A stretch of 64,000 bases of DNA, taken from NCBI RefSeq assembly GCF_016593235.1, contig NZ_AP023065.1, positions 620,001 to 684,000 of the forward strand, given 5' to 3'. The notes under the pieces were generated by a model, which saw nothing but the letters and a program-made list of their open reading frames with translations, searched no databases and was not told where the DNA came from. Below, in pieces: positions 43,999-53,966 of the stretch. Origin of the DNA: Nitratiruptor sp. YY09-18. Its GTDB lineage: Bacteria > Campylobacterota > Campylobacteria > Campylobacterales > Nitratiruptoraceae. Position 1 is the first letter of the stretch, and every line of letters begins with the position of its first letter. The position numbers and the translations under genes are program-made.

Positions 43999-44952
43999 AA
44001 AATATTCTTGAAGTTTTATTAAACATGAAAGCAACAATCCTTGCTTGTCTATTGCACTCTGCGTCTTGAGCCGCAGCTCGCAGTCTTGGAGGTGGAGAAA
44101 TATTTGAGGGTATTTTTTGATACGCATTGCAAGAGCTATGCGCTCCTCTTCTATTCTTTTAGGAAGTTTATAGCCCAAAACTGCACTGCTATCAAAACTT
44201 CCATGGAGTCGAATATAAGCATAGATCATAAAGAGTTGCTGCAAGAAGTTTTCTAAACCTAAAAGAATGCGCATCTCGTTTTGTTCCTCTTCCAAAATCT
44301 TTTCTAGATATGTATGAATAGGTTCTTTTTTAATAATCGCCATATAGAGCTTTTCAAGCTGCAAGGGGTTTATTGCATAGACGAGACTATCCACATCTTT
44401 TGGTTCAATTTTTCGATCTAGCAAAGAGAGCTTTTCAAGCTCTTTGAGAGCGTATGAAAGATTGTTATCAAGGAGAGTGAGCATGTGCTCAATCGTAAAG
44501 GAGTCTATAGGGATATTTTTTTGTTGTGCGAAGCTGAGGAGTTCAGCCTTGGCTTCATGGAGCTGAGGTTTGAAAAAGCGTACATGTACACCGCCATGCT
44601 TTGCATCAAAGAGATTCGCAATTTTTTTGCCATCACTACCGTAGAGTTCATAGATAAGATAGCTATTTGGAGTCTTTTGACAAATCTCAAGAAGAGAGGT
44701 GAGCTCCTTTTTTGGAAGAGCTTTATCGTGTTTGATGTGCAGCAGATTAATATCCCCAAAGAGAGATGCTTGAGAGAGATAGTTTTTGGCGCTCTCATAA
44801 TCATACTCTTCAAAGTAGAGCTTCATACTGTTTTCATTGCCAATCTTTTGTGCAGTATCTTGCCCATACTTTTGGATATAGTATGGCTCTTCGCCCCAAA
44901 AGAGATAGGCTTTATGGCTTTTATTATGTTTATCAAACTGCGCTTTGTACAT
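43996..44952 (-). CDS. holA: DNA polymerase III delta subunit
   Basis: The 318-residue protein fits the delta subunit of the clamp loader, which opens the beta clamp. It has FWGEEPYYIQKYGQD at the N-terminus (the delta-specific start), a Rossmann-like domain with LLHIKHDKALPKKELTSLLEI, and an all-helical C-terminus with IINRKEPIHTY-like and LLGLENFLQQLFMIYAYIRL segments. Similarity across this family is low, so the call leans on N-terminal motif and length. It overlaps rnr by 20 bases. Confidence 0.8.
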   Translation of the reverse strand: MYKAQFDKHNKSHKAYLFWGEEPYYIQKYGQDTAQKIGNENSMKLYFEEYDYESAKNYLSQASLFGDINLLHIKHDKALPKKELTSLLEICQKTPNSYLIYELYGSDGKKIANLFDAKHGGVHVRFFKPQLHEAKAELLSFAQQKNIPIDSFTIEHMLTLLDNNLSYALKELEKLSLLDRKIEPKDVDSLVYAINPLQLEKLYMAIIKKEPIHTYLEKILEEEQNEMRILLGLENFLQQLFMIYAYIRLHGSFDSSAVLGYKLPKRIEEERIALAMRIKKYPQIFLHLQDCELRLKTQSAIDKQGLLLSCLIKLQEYF

Positions 44953-46870
44953 CTATCTTTTCTATAACTTTCCCGTATATTTTAGTAGTTGCGATATTTA
45001 CATCTATAATCTCTACGATAAGCTTGTCAAAAAGCTCCACTTCGTCACGCGGCAAGAAGATCCTTGCCCCCACAATCTCATCTTCAATTTGCGCAATAGG
45101 GGTTGATTCTGGATCAGTTACAATTGCTTGAACACGTTTGCCTATATTCTTGGCTGCCCAACGAGCAAACTTGCGATCCATGAAATCCCACTCAACCTTT
45201 GCAGCTTCGCGCTCGAGTTCACTGATTTTGACTGTAAGTGATTCGATATTGCGCAAAATATAATCGAGCTGCTTTTTGTTCTCTTTGATGATGGCTTTGA
45301 GAAGCCTATGGAGAGTCAAATCGCTATAGCGCCTGATAGGACTCGTAAAGTGTGTATACTTCTCAAACCCGAGTCCAAAATGGCCAATATTATCAGCTGT
45401 ATAGCCAGCCTGTTTTTGGGTACGAATGAGAAGCCTATCAACGTGCTCTTTGATACCAAGCTTCTCGGCCTCTTCTTGGATATATAAAAAGAGTTCATGG
45501 GTAGTGTTGTACTCTTTTGTAAATATTCCAATATTTGCGAGCTCATTGAGAAGCTCTTCAATCTTTTCTTGTGCTGGCTCTTCATGGGTGCGAAAGATGC
45601 CATAATCAAACATCTTCGCTGTAGCTTTGTTTGCTAAGAGCATACAATCTTCTATAAGCGCGTGGCTTGGGGTCTCACGCTCTATCTCAGTCTTTACTAG
45701 CTCTCCGTTTTCATCGAGAAGGAGACGAATTTCTGGATTGGAAAACTCAAAGCCTCTTTGGAGTCGCTCTTTGCGTAGTCTCTTCGTTGCTTCATACAGT
45801 GGCATCATCCACTCAAGTAGCTCTTTGTCAACTTCATCAAGATTTTCAAACTTGCCCTCTATAAACTCATCGACTCTATCGTAGCTATATTTCCTGCGGC
45901 TGCGAATAATAGCTTCAATGAGCTCCTCTTTGACTGGCTGGAGATTCTCATCGAGCGTGATTTTGCTCACAAAGGCGAGTCTATCCACATTCTCTTTGAG
46001 AGAGCATATCCCTTCGCTCAGCTTTCTTGGAAGCATAGGGATGGATTTGTGGGGCAAATATATACTAAATCCCCTCTCTTTTGCCTCTTTATCTATTGGT
46101 CCCATAGGTGGTACATATTCACTCACATCTGCGATTGCTACATAGAGGGTATTGGTTTTTTTATCGTAATAGATCGCATCATCGTGGTCTTTTGCAGTGA
46201 CGGGGTCGATTGTACAAAATGGCAGATGCGTAAGATCTATGCGCTCAGGGTAAAGCTCTGGCAGAATCTCATCCGGATAGGAGCTCGCTTCAAGCTCTGC
46301 CTCTTTGCTAAACTCCTCTTTTTTATTGTAAAGTGCTAGCGATATCTTCTCATCGACCTTTGGATCATCGAGGACTCCGAGGACTTCAACGATAATTTGT
46401 GCTTCATTATCGACTTTGACTACAGTGCCTTCTGGGAGTTTTGCTATCGATTTTTTGCTCGCCTTGACTGCAATTGGCATCTCATTTTTCACATTGAAAA
46501 AGATGCCATCTTTAAGATATGCAACACTGTAGCGAAAAGCTTTTTCCAAAATATAGACCACTTTAGCTTTTGGGCGTCCTCCACCACCAAAAATTCGCTT
46601 GGCTACGACAATATCACCTTTTGTAGCGCCATTGAGATGTTCTGGCTCTATGAGCAAATCTTTGGCCTTCACTCCAAAAACTTCCAAAAATCCCGTGCCA
46701 TTGCGGGCGATATCTATCTTTCCTATTCTATATTTGGAACTCAGTTTTACTATCTTTCCATCGATTTTGAGAATTTTATGGCGTATAAGATCGTCAACGA
46801 GTGGTAGATGCTCTCGTGGAATATCTTTTTTTTCAATACCTCTTATGAGTTTGAGTAAAAACTCTTTCAT
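44933..46870 (-). CDS. rnr: Ribonuclease R family 3'-5' exoribonuclease
   Basis: The 645-residue protein has cold-shock-like N-terminal domains and an RNB catalytic domain with the acidic metal cluster in DPVTAKDHDDAIYYD (near 217-231) and FTSPIRRYSDLTLHR near the domain end. A C-terminal S1-like segment (RVQAIVTDPESTPIAQIEDEIVGARIFLPRDEVELFDK) is short. It is shorter than E. coli RNase R (813) but typical of Campylobacterota RNase R. A TGATATAAT promoter lies 30 bases upstream. Confidence 0.93.
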   Translation of the reverse strand: MKEFLLKLIRGIEKKDIPREHLPLVDDLIRHKILKIDGKIVKLSSKYRIGKIDIARNGTGFLEVFGVKAKDLLIEPEHLNGATKGDIVVAKRIFGGGGRPKAKVVYILEKAFRYSVAYLKDGIFFNVKNEMPIAVKASKKSIAKLPEGTVVKVDNEAQIIVEVLGVLDDPKVDEKISLALYNKKEEFSKEAELEASSYPDEILPELYPERIDLTHLPFCTIDPVTAKDHDDAIYYDKKTNTLYVAIADVSEYVPPMGPIDKEAKERGFSIYLPHKSIPMLPRKLSEGICSLKENVDRLAFVSKITLDENLQPVKEELIEAIIRSRRKYSYDRVDEFIEGKFENLDEVDKELLEWMMPLYEATKRLRKERLQRGFEFSNPEIRLLLDENGELVKTEIERETPSHALIEDCMLLANKATAKMFDYGIFRTHEEPAQEKIEELLNELANIGIFTKEYNTTHELFLYIQEEAEKLGIKEHVDRLLIRTQKQAGYTADNIGHFGLGFEKYTHFTSPIRRYSDLTLHRLLKAIIKENKKQLDYILRNIESLTVKISELEREAAKVEWDFMDRKFARWAAKNIGKRVQAIVTDPESTPIAQIEDEIVGARIFLPRDEVELFDKLIVEIIDVNIATTKIYGKVIEKIDVQSAV

Positions 46871-46899
46871 TGCAATTTTTTCCTTAAATTTTTTTAAGA

Positions 46900-46908
46900 A
46901 TTATATCA
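46900..46908 (-). promoter_or_regulatory. Extended -10 promoter of rnr-holA
   Basis: Reverse-strand TGATATAAT, a perfect extended -10 element, lies about 30 bases upstream of the rnr ATG in the rnr/ilvC divergent gap. Confidence 0.55.
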
Positions 46909-46943
46909 TATGTGAAATTTATGCAAAACTAATATATTTTTAA

Positions 46944-48020
<1,077 letters not shown>

Positions 48021-48031
48021 GCCTGTAAGTA

Positions 48032-49015
48032 ATGGCAAAGAAAAAAACTACAAAAAAGCAAGAGAACAAGTACCTCATACTCGGTGGACTTATCACAGGT
48101 CTTCTTATAATAATTGCTCTTTTAGGATTCTACCTTTTTGAACTTGGATACGAGCAGGGAAAAAAAGAGAAAATTCACCATACTCCAAAGCATGCTACTA
48201 CTTCTCAAAAGATTACAAAACCACAAATAAAACCTAGTGAAATTATCGATCTCAAAGAGGCTTCCAAAGAGGCAAAGGAGACTCAAGAGAGTAAAACTCC
48301 AGCCAAAGAGGAGAAAGTTGTACTAACACCTTCTAAAATCACAAAGTCTATTCCTAAGAAATTCGCTAAACATAAAAGTGCGCGACTTATTATCATAATT
48401 GATGATGTGGCTTATGGCTACCAAGTAAAAGCGCTCAAGAAAATTGGCATTCCTCTTAACCTCTCATTTTTCCCGCCAAATGTGAGGCATCCAAATACTC
48501 CAAAGTATGCTCGAAGTTGCAAGCACTATATGATTCATCTGCCGATGGAGGCTTTGCACTATCCACATCCAGAGCCAAATACACTCCTTGTCACTTCTAG
48601 TAGTAAGGATATGGAGAGAATTATAGCTTCCATTCGCAAGAACTTTCCACGAGCAAAATATATTAACAATCACACAGGAAGCAAATTTACCGCCGATTAC
48701 AACGCACTCAAACGCCTTTTGCCAATTCTTGATAAATACCACTTTAAGCTCCTTGACAGTCGTACGACTCCTGAAACTAAAATCCCTCAACTTATGGCTG
48801 AGCTGCATAGACCCTATATTGCACGCAACATTTTTCTTGATAACAAACAGGATGTGAGATACATCAAAGAGCAGCTCAAAAAAGCGGTCACCTATGCACA
48901 AAAGCATGGACTCGCCATTGCGATAGGGCACCCTCATTCAGCAACAATCAAAGCGATAAGGGAGTCTAAAGGGTTATTAAAAAAAGTTGATCTATTATAT
49001 ATTGATCAGCTTTAA
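48032..49015 (+). CDS. Divergent polysaccharide deacetylase family protein (YibQ/DUF610)
   Basis: The 327-residue protein has a basic start, a membrane helix (about 16-37), a charged linker rich in Lys, Thr and Glu (40-115), and a deacetylase-like barrel from RLIIIIDDVAYG onward. Family landmarks are IDDVAYGYQ, LNLSFFPP, MIHLPMEA, YINNHTGSKFT and IAIGHPHSATI. The family is thought to act on envelope polysaccharide, but no substrate is established. It is anchored with the domain in the periplasm. Confidence 0.85.
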   Translation: MAKKKTTKKQENKYLILGGLITGLLIIIALLGFYLFELGYEQGKKEKIHHTPKHATTSQKITKPQIKPSEIIDLKEASKEAKETQESKTPAKEEKVVLTPSKITKSIPKKFAKHKSARLIIIIDDVAYGYQVKALKKIGIPLNLSFFPPNVRHPNTPKYARSCKHYMIHLPMEALHYPHPEPNTLLVTSSSKDMERIIASIRKNFPRAKYINNHTGSKFTADYNALKRLLPILDKYHFKLLDSRTTPETKIPQLMAELHRPYIARNIFLDNKQDVRYIKEQLKKAVTYAQKHGLAIAIGHPHSATIKAIRESKGLLKKVDLLYIDQL

Positions 49016-49024
49016 GGATAACGA

Positions 49025-50359
49025 ATGAAAAAGCTCCTCAGTGCAGTTGTATTGGGTTTGGCTCTTTTTGGTCTAGGAACACTTGCCTTCTCTCTCACGC
49101 AGGCAAAACTTTTGGGAATTGTTGGGGCTTTAGTCTATCTATGGAGTAGTGAAGCACTTCCTTTGGGCGTTGTTTCATTGCTGCCTCTCATTCTCTTTCC
49201 AAGCTTTGGAGTGCTCTCACTGAAAGCGACTGCACCAAACTATGCAAAAAGCATTATCTTTTTGTTTATTGGTGGTTTTTTGCTCGCAATTGCAATGCAA
49301 AAAACAAAGCTCCATGAGTATATTGCAGCAAGACTCATGGCAATTTTTCCAAAAAGTGCCCGCGGTATTATTTATGCTCTCGCGATTACTGCAGCAACGC
49401 TGAGTGCTTTTTTGTCAAATACCACTGTAACTATTATGCTCATGCCTATAGCGCTCTTTTTGAGTGAAGATATCAGACTCAAAGTTAGATATCTCATAGC
49501 GACTGCTTATGGAGCAAGCATAGGAGGGATTTTTACTCCCATTGGCACACCTCCAAACCTCATCCTCTTAGGTTTTTTGGAAGATATACATATCAATCCT
49601 CCACCATTTTTGGAGTGGATGTTTCTCACTGCGCCTGTAGTTGTATTGATGATTTTGATAGTGCCATGGATACTTTCACTCTCAGTCAAAGATCTGCAAA
49701 TAACATGTAAAGAGAGTATACCAGCTCTCAATCGTGAGCAGAAAAAACTAGGGATTATTTTACTCGTGCTTATGCTGCTTCTTTTGGCAAATGCAATTGT
49801 AAAGCCATTTTTCCCGTCACTTGTATTAAATGAAAAGATTTTGCTTCTTGGTTTTGGGTTGCTGCTCTTTATTCCTGGTATTGATCTATTGGAGTGGGAA
49901 GATACAAGGGATTTACCCTATGAGATTGTATTCTTGTTTGGTGCTGGTTTTGCCATAGCAGCAGCTTTTATCAAAACAGGCCTTGCTTCAAGCCTTGCAC
50001 ATTACTTGAGCAGTTTTGCACATCTCCCACTCTTTGCACTTCTTTTCGTTATTGCTCTATTTGTCTCATTTTCGACTGAAGTAACTAGCAATACAGCCCT
50101 TACATCCATTTCGTTGCCGGTTTTTTATGAATTTGCAAATAAGAATGGATTACCAGTAGAGATTATCCTTTTTACTGCTACAATTGCAGCAAGCTATGCA
50201 TTTATGCTGCCAATTGCTACTCCGCCCAATGCAATTATCATGAGTAGCCGTGTTATAAAAATCAAAGAGATGGCAAAGATAGGGTTTATTGTCAATCTCA
50301 TAGGTGTTGCGGTTGTCAGTAGTACTGCGATACTTTTGTGGAGATACTTCATTGGTTGA
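49025..50359 (+). CDS. DASS/SLC13 family anion transporter
   Basis: The 444-residue integral membrane protein has about eleven helices. Diagnostic segments are FLSNTTVTIMLMPIAL (the SNT motif) and FSTEVTSNTALTSISLP (the second SNT motif) with GGIFTPIGTPPNLILLGFL and MLPIATPPNAIIMSS. These pairs form the sodium and carboxylate or sulfate sites of the DASS family. The substrate (C4-dicarboxylate, citrate or sulfate) cannot be read directly. The 3' end overlaps dprA by 8 bases. Confidence 0.88.
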   Translation: MKKLLSAVVLGLALFGLGTLAFSLTQAKLLGIVGALVYLWSSEALPLGVVSLLPLILFPSFGVLSLKATAPNYAKSIIFLFIGGFLLAIAMQKTKLHEYIAARLMAIFPKSARGIIYALAITAATLSAFLSNTTVTIMLMPIALFLSEDIRLKVRYLIATAYGASIGGIFTPIGTPPNLILLGFLEDIHINPPPFLEWMFLTAPVVVLMILIVPWILSLSVKDLQITCKESIPALNREQKKLGIILLVLMLLLLANAIVKPFFPSLVLNEKILLLGFGLLLFIPGIDLLEWEDTRDLPYEIVFLFGAGFAIAAAFIKTGLASSLAHYLSSFAHLPLFALLFVIALFVSFSTEVTSNTALTSISLPVFYEFANKNGLPVEIILFTATIAASYAFMLPIATPPNAIIMSSRVIKIKEMAKIGFIVNLIGVAVVSSTAILLWRYFIG

Positions 50360-51074
50360 TATAGGTGGCAAAAAGTATCACTATAGAGGTAATCTGGCAC
50401 TTCTTAAGCGGCCAAAAATAGCGATTGTTGGCTCAAGACGACCAAACAATTACACCAAGACTATGACTCTCAAACTTGCAGCAACTCTAGCAAGAAGCGG
50501 AAAGGTAATAGTTAGTGGCGGTGCGATGGGTACGGATGCATTTGCTCACAGAGGTGCAGGGGCTCAAAATACAATAGCAGTACTTGGCAGCGGTATCGAT
50601 ATACTCTATCCAGCAACGAACAGAGAACTTTTACAAGTAATCGGACAAGAAGGTCTGCTTTTAAGTGAATTTGCAAAAGATTTTCGCCCTACAAAGTGGA
50701 GCTTTGTTGTGCGCAACAAAAGTGTGGTAGCTTTAGGTGAGTATCTCATCATTACCCAAGCAGATCGCAGTAGCGGGAGTATGCGAAGTGCCGAGATCGC
50801 ACTTGAGATGGGCAAGAAGATCTATGTACTTCCACACAGAATAGGAGAGAGTGAGGGGACGAATGATCTGGTGCGTCAAGGACTTGCGGAAGTGATCTGG
50901 GATATCGATGAGTTTTGTGGGGGAGGTGAAGATGATCCTTTCATCAAGTATCTTCAAAGCTCTCCAAGCTATGAAGAGGCAGTGAGTAAGTGGGGTGAGA
51001 AGGTGTATGAAGCTGAGATTGAAGGATTGATCGAGATTGAAAACAATACAATCATCTATAAAGGAGGTCTATGA
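50352..51074 (+). CDS. dprA: DNA-processing protein DprA (Smf)
   Basis: DprA protects incoming single-stranded DNA in natural transformation and loads RecA. The 240-residue protein has the Rossmann-like core: IAIVGSRRPNNYT (23-35), VSGGAMGTDAFAHRGA, TIAVLGSGIDILYPATN and LITQADRSSGSMRSAEIA. It is a short form that lacks the usual N-terminal SAM-like and long C-terminal winged-helix domains. I chose TTG 50352, with TGGAG eight bases upstream, since no ATG occurs before the core. The next gene overlaps by 4 bases. Confidence 0.88.
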   Translation: MVDIGGKKYHYRGNLALLKRPKIAIVGSRRPNNYTKTMTLKLAATLARSGKVIVSGGAMGTDAFAHRGAGAQNTIAVLGSGIDILYPATNRELLQVIGQEGLLLSEFAKDFRPTKWSFVVRNKSVVALGEYLIITQADRSSGSMRSAEIALEMGKKIYVLPHRIGESEGTNDLVRQGLAEVIWDIDEFCGGGEDDPFIKYLQSSPSYEEAVSKWGEKVYEAEIEGLIEIENNTIIYKGGL

Positions 51075-51424
51075 ATCGTATACCTCTTGCAAAATATGCA
51101 AAGATGAAGAAGATGAGCAGGGCTGAGGTGATTCACAAAATTGTCAAGGGAGAATTAGAGGCTGAGGAGAGAGTGGAAAATGGTAAAAAAATTCGCTATG
51201 TTTTGGTGAAGGGAAGTGAAGACGAGAGTTTTAGGCAAGAGAGCAATCCCTCACCAATTCCAGTAAACGTACAAGTCCACATCCAAAAGTTTGTAGATAT
51301 AGAAAAAATGAAGTTTTGCTATGAAGGAATGCATGAATTTTATCTTGCATTTGAAGATCAGCTTTTGATTTTTAATAAAGAGAGCGCAGTGGTTACTGTT
51401 GTGCCTAAGTGTCAGGAGAAGTAA
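51071..51424 (+). CDS. Small HTH-like protein of unknown function
   Basis: The 117-residue protein is not recognised. Residues 1-47 look like an excisionase/MerR-type winged helix, with LAKYAKMKKMSRAEVIHKIVKG followed by a beta hairpin ending KIRYVLVK. Residues 70-117 form a separate small alpha-beta part with FCYEGMHEFYLAFEDQLLIFNKE. It is coupled to dprA by ATGA and to the protease gene by TAATG. A DNA-binding accessory to DprA is a speculation from context only. Confidence 0.6.
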   Translation: MNRIPLAKYAKMKKMSRAEVIHKIVKGELEAEERVENGKKIRYVLVKGSEDESFRQESNPSPIPVNVQVHIQKFVDIEKMKFCYEGMHEFYLAFEDQLLIFNKESAVVTVVPKCQEK

Positions 51425-52515
51425 TGAGAAAACAGCTTTTAGTAGGAGTTTTAGCAGGGATCTTGATCATTTTGCTATGGAGGATGGTTCCTGTAGTAGA
51501 AGTTATGATCGCTGCTAAGCCAAAACCTATCACTCCTCGCGGTGATTTGATGCGTCTTGAAAAGAGCAATATAGAGATTTTTGAAAAAGCAAAACCGAGT
51601 GTTGTTTATATCTCAACGCTGCAAAGAGTGGTAGATTTTTGGAGTATGAATGTATGGGATATTCCAAGAGGAACAGGAAGTGGTTTTGTATGGGACAATT
51701 TTGGCCATATTGTCACCAATTATCATGTGATAGAGGGAGCTAGTGAAGCAGTTGTGACACTGAGCAACGGTCTTGGATACAAAGCTACACTTGTGGGAGC
51801 GGATCCTTCGCACGATTTGGCTGTATTAAAGATCAAGCCGATTCCTGGAGTCATGAAGCCGGTGGTTATCGGAGATAGCGATAATTTAAGAGTAGGGCAG
51901 ATAGTCTATGCCATAGGCAATCCTTTTGGGCTTGATTGGACGATGACAATGGGTATCATTTCAGCCCTCAATCGTGTTATAAATGAAGAGAGCGGGGCAA
52001 AGATCAAAGGTGCTATCCAGACCGATGCAGCTATAAACCCTGGTAATTCTGGCGGACCACTGCTAGATAGTGCAGGGCGAGTTATCGGTGTCAATACTGC
52101 AATTTACAGTCCAAATGGTGCCAATGCTGGAATAGGTTTTGCAATCCCTATAAATTTAGTGAATAAAGTAGTAAGCTCTCTCATCGCCTATGGACGCTAT
52201 ATCCCACCAAGATTAGGAATCGAGAGCGATGATAGAATCAATGTTATTTTGCACAGACGTTTTGGTATTGATGGTGTCGCAGTACTGCAAGTAGAGCCGC
52301 AAAGTCCAGCTGCAATTGCAGGCCTCAAGCCAACTATTATCTATCCAGATGGGAGAATTGTTTTTGGTGATATTATAGTAGCAGTAGATGGGAAAAAAGT
52401 AAGGAGTTTTAAAGAGCTCCAAGAGCTCATACAAGAGCACAATCATGGAGATAAGGTTACTCTCACTCTCTTACGCAATGATCAAACAAAAGATATTACA
52501 GTTGAATTAGATTAA
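51424..52515 (+). CDS. DegS/HtrA-type membrane-anchored serine protease
   Basis: The 363-residue protein has an N-terminal membrane anchor (5-28), a trypsin-like domain with His101 (TNYHVIEG), Asp131 (PSHDLAVLK) and Ser209 (NPGNSGGPL), and one C-terminal PDZ domain (about 265-360). One PDZ plus an anchor is the DegS layout, not two-PDZ DegP. All catalytic residues are present. The ATG overlaps the previous stop as TAATG with GGAGAA upstream. No rseA or rseB is seen. It ends at a bidirectional terminator. Confidence 0.92.
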   Translation: MRKQLLVGVLAGILIILLWRMVPVVEVMIAAKPKPITPRGDLMRLEKSNIEIFEKAKPSVVYISTLQRVVDFWSMNVWDIPRGTGSGFVWDNFGHIVTNYHVIEGASEAVVTLSNGLGYKATLVGADPSHDLAVLKIKPIPGVMKPVVIGDSDNLRVGQIVYAIGNPFGLDWTMTMGIISALNRVINEESGAKIKGAIQTDAAINPGNSGGPLLDSAGRVIGVNTAIYSPNGANAGIGFAIPINLVNKVVSSLIAYGRYIPPRLGIESDDRINVILHRRFGIDGVAVLQVEPQSPAAIAGLKPTIIYPDGRIVFGDIIVAVDGKKVRSFKELQELIQEHNHGDKVTLTLLRNDQTKDITVELD

Positions 52516-52543
52516 AAGGAGGTGGCAAAAGCCATCCCCTTTT
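52514..52543. terminator. Bidirectional terminator between the protease and YceI-like genes
   Basis: AAAAGGAGGTGGC and GCCATCCCCTTTT form a 13-base imperfect stem (one A:C mismatch, one wobble) with an AAAA loop. Flanking A and T runs give terminator character in both directions. Confidence 0.75.
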
Positions 52544-53102
52544 ACATCATTGATTTAAACTGCTCTACTGCCTCTTTGGCCCTGTCGATTTTCGTTTTGT
52601 TGTTGATTGTAAATTCCAAAGTCACATCGTTCCATGTTTTGCCCTGATGCTTTTTGTAGCAGGCATTTGCAATACTTCTTAGGACACTATTTCCTTGAAA
52701 ATCAAGAATATCTATAACGCCTTTAGCCTTTATTACACCATCTTTTTTAGTGTAGTAAAAAGGTATCTTTTTGGTTACTCCGTTGAGTGTAATGACAACG
52801 TCGAGGGTCTTTTCATCTACTTTGAGAACTTTTGCAATGATATCGCCCCTTAGCTTTGCAAAGAAGTACTGATCAAGGGTTTTGTCCCTGTCGGGGTTAT
52901 TTGTATCGACGCTGTGTTTATTGATTTTGACTTCTGCTCCATCCAGGCAATCTTTGCCTTTGATAAATGCGATTTTGCCAAATGTACCTTTAACACCAAG
53001 CTTCAGAGGTGTCTTATAAGCGGTCCATGTGAGGTTTTCTAGCGAACACTCTCCAGCTAAAAGCAGTGCAGCTGCAGCTATTGTGAGTAATAGTTTTCTC
53101 AT
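52542..53102 (-). CDS. Secreted YceI-like protein
   Basis: The 186-residue protein has a signal peptide (about 1-17) and a beta-rich mature part starting LTWTAYKTPLKLGVKGTF, the YceI hallmark in which TxT/K-phrases and KGTF follow. Two cysteines (near 52 and 147) could pair in the periplasm. YceI proteins bind polyprenoid-type lipids; some are induced by stress. It is the third gene of a tight set after the ferritin and sulfurtransferase genes (3-base gap). Confidence 0.78.
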   Translation of the reverse strand: MRKLLLTIAAAALLLAGECSLENLTWTAYKTPLKLGVKGTFGKIAFIKGKDCLDGAEVKINKHSVDTNNPDRDKTLDQYFFAKLRGDIIAKVLKVDEKTLDVVITLNGVTKKIPFYYTKKDGVIKAKGVIDILDFQGNSVLRSIANACYKKHQGKTWNDVTLEFTINNKTKIDRAKEAVEQFKSMM

Positions 53103-53105
53103 TGT

Positions 53106-53966
53106 TTACTCCCATCTATATTTTGTAAGTGGTGTATCGGGCTCATTTGCCCACTCTTTCATGCTCGCATCATAAAGTCTGGCTTTTTGAAAGCCAAGGA
53201 GGCGGTGCAATACATACCAGTTCATACTGGTTTCGAGTCCTCCCGTACAATAGGTTATCACATCTTTCTTTGGATCAAGCCCTAGTCCATCAATTAACAT
53301 AGCTTTTAAAGTATTTGTATCTTTGATCTTTTCATTTTCAAAGCTAAATACCCAAAAGTAGCTGGTCGCTTTTGGAATGTGACCAGTACGTTGAAGCACC
53401 TTTTGCTTCGCTGCTCCAAAGTAAAAAATTGGATTTCTCGCATCTAGCATCCGTGTTTTTCCAATGTGGGCTAATACAGTCGTTTTATCAACAATAAATT
53501 CAGGATGGAAGGTAGCTTTGTAGTTTGATAGTTTTGCTGCAGAGGGTTTATTGGTAAGATCTCCAATTTTGCAATACGCATCCAATCCTCCATCAAGGAT
53601 AGAGCTATTTGCAAAGCCCATGACCTCCATCGCAAAGGCGATATAGCTGGTTTTCAAAAAGTCTTTTCCCCATCTATGACTATAGAGCACTACTTTGGAA
53701 TTTGGTGTGATGCCAAGTCTTCGCATCACTTTTTCAATCTCTTTTGGTGAGCGTAACAGTGCATAGTGCTCGATCTTTTGGCGCCATAGCTCGATAGGAG
53801 CATTGATAGCTCCTGAAATGTGCTCTTTTTTATAGAGTTTGGGTTTTGAGACATCGATGAGGATGAGATTTTTGTCGTTTAAATGCTCCTTGAGCCACTT
53901 GGCCGAAACGAACGGCTCGGCAGCAAAGAGGGCGAGGGCAAAACAGAGTAGTAGTAACTTTTTCAT
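53106..53966 (-). CDS. Secreted two-domain thiosulfate sulfurtransferase
   Basis: The 286-residue protein has a signal peptide (1-16) and two rhodanese domains. The N-terminal domain (about 20-130) has LIDVSKPKLYKKEHISGA but Ser96 in the VVLYSHRWGK loop, so it is catalytically inactive, as in typical two-domain rhodaneses. The C-terminal domain has MLDARNP and the active-site loop YCTGGLETS with Cys240. The enzyme moves sulfane sulfur from thiosulfate or a similar donor in the periplasm. It overlaps the ferritin gene by 4 bases (ATGA). Confidence 0.87.
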   Translation of the reverse strand: MKKLLLLCFALALFAAEPFVSAKWLKEHLNDKNLILIDVSKPKLYKKEHISGAINAPIELWRQKIEHYALLRSPKEIEKVMRRLGITPNSKVVLYSHRWGKDFLKTSYIAFAMEVMGFANSSILDGGLDAYCKIGDLTNKPSAAKLSNYKATFHPEFIVDKTTVLAHIGKTRMLDARNPIFYFGAAKQKVLQRTGHIPKATSYFWVFSFENEKIKDTNTLKAMLIDGLGLDPKKDVITYCTGGLETSMNWYVLHRLLGFQKARLYDASMKEWANEPDTPLTKYRWE

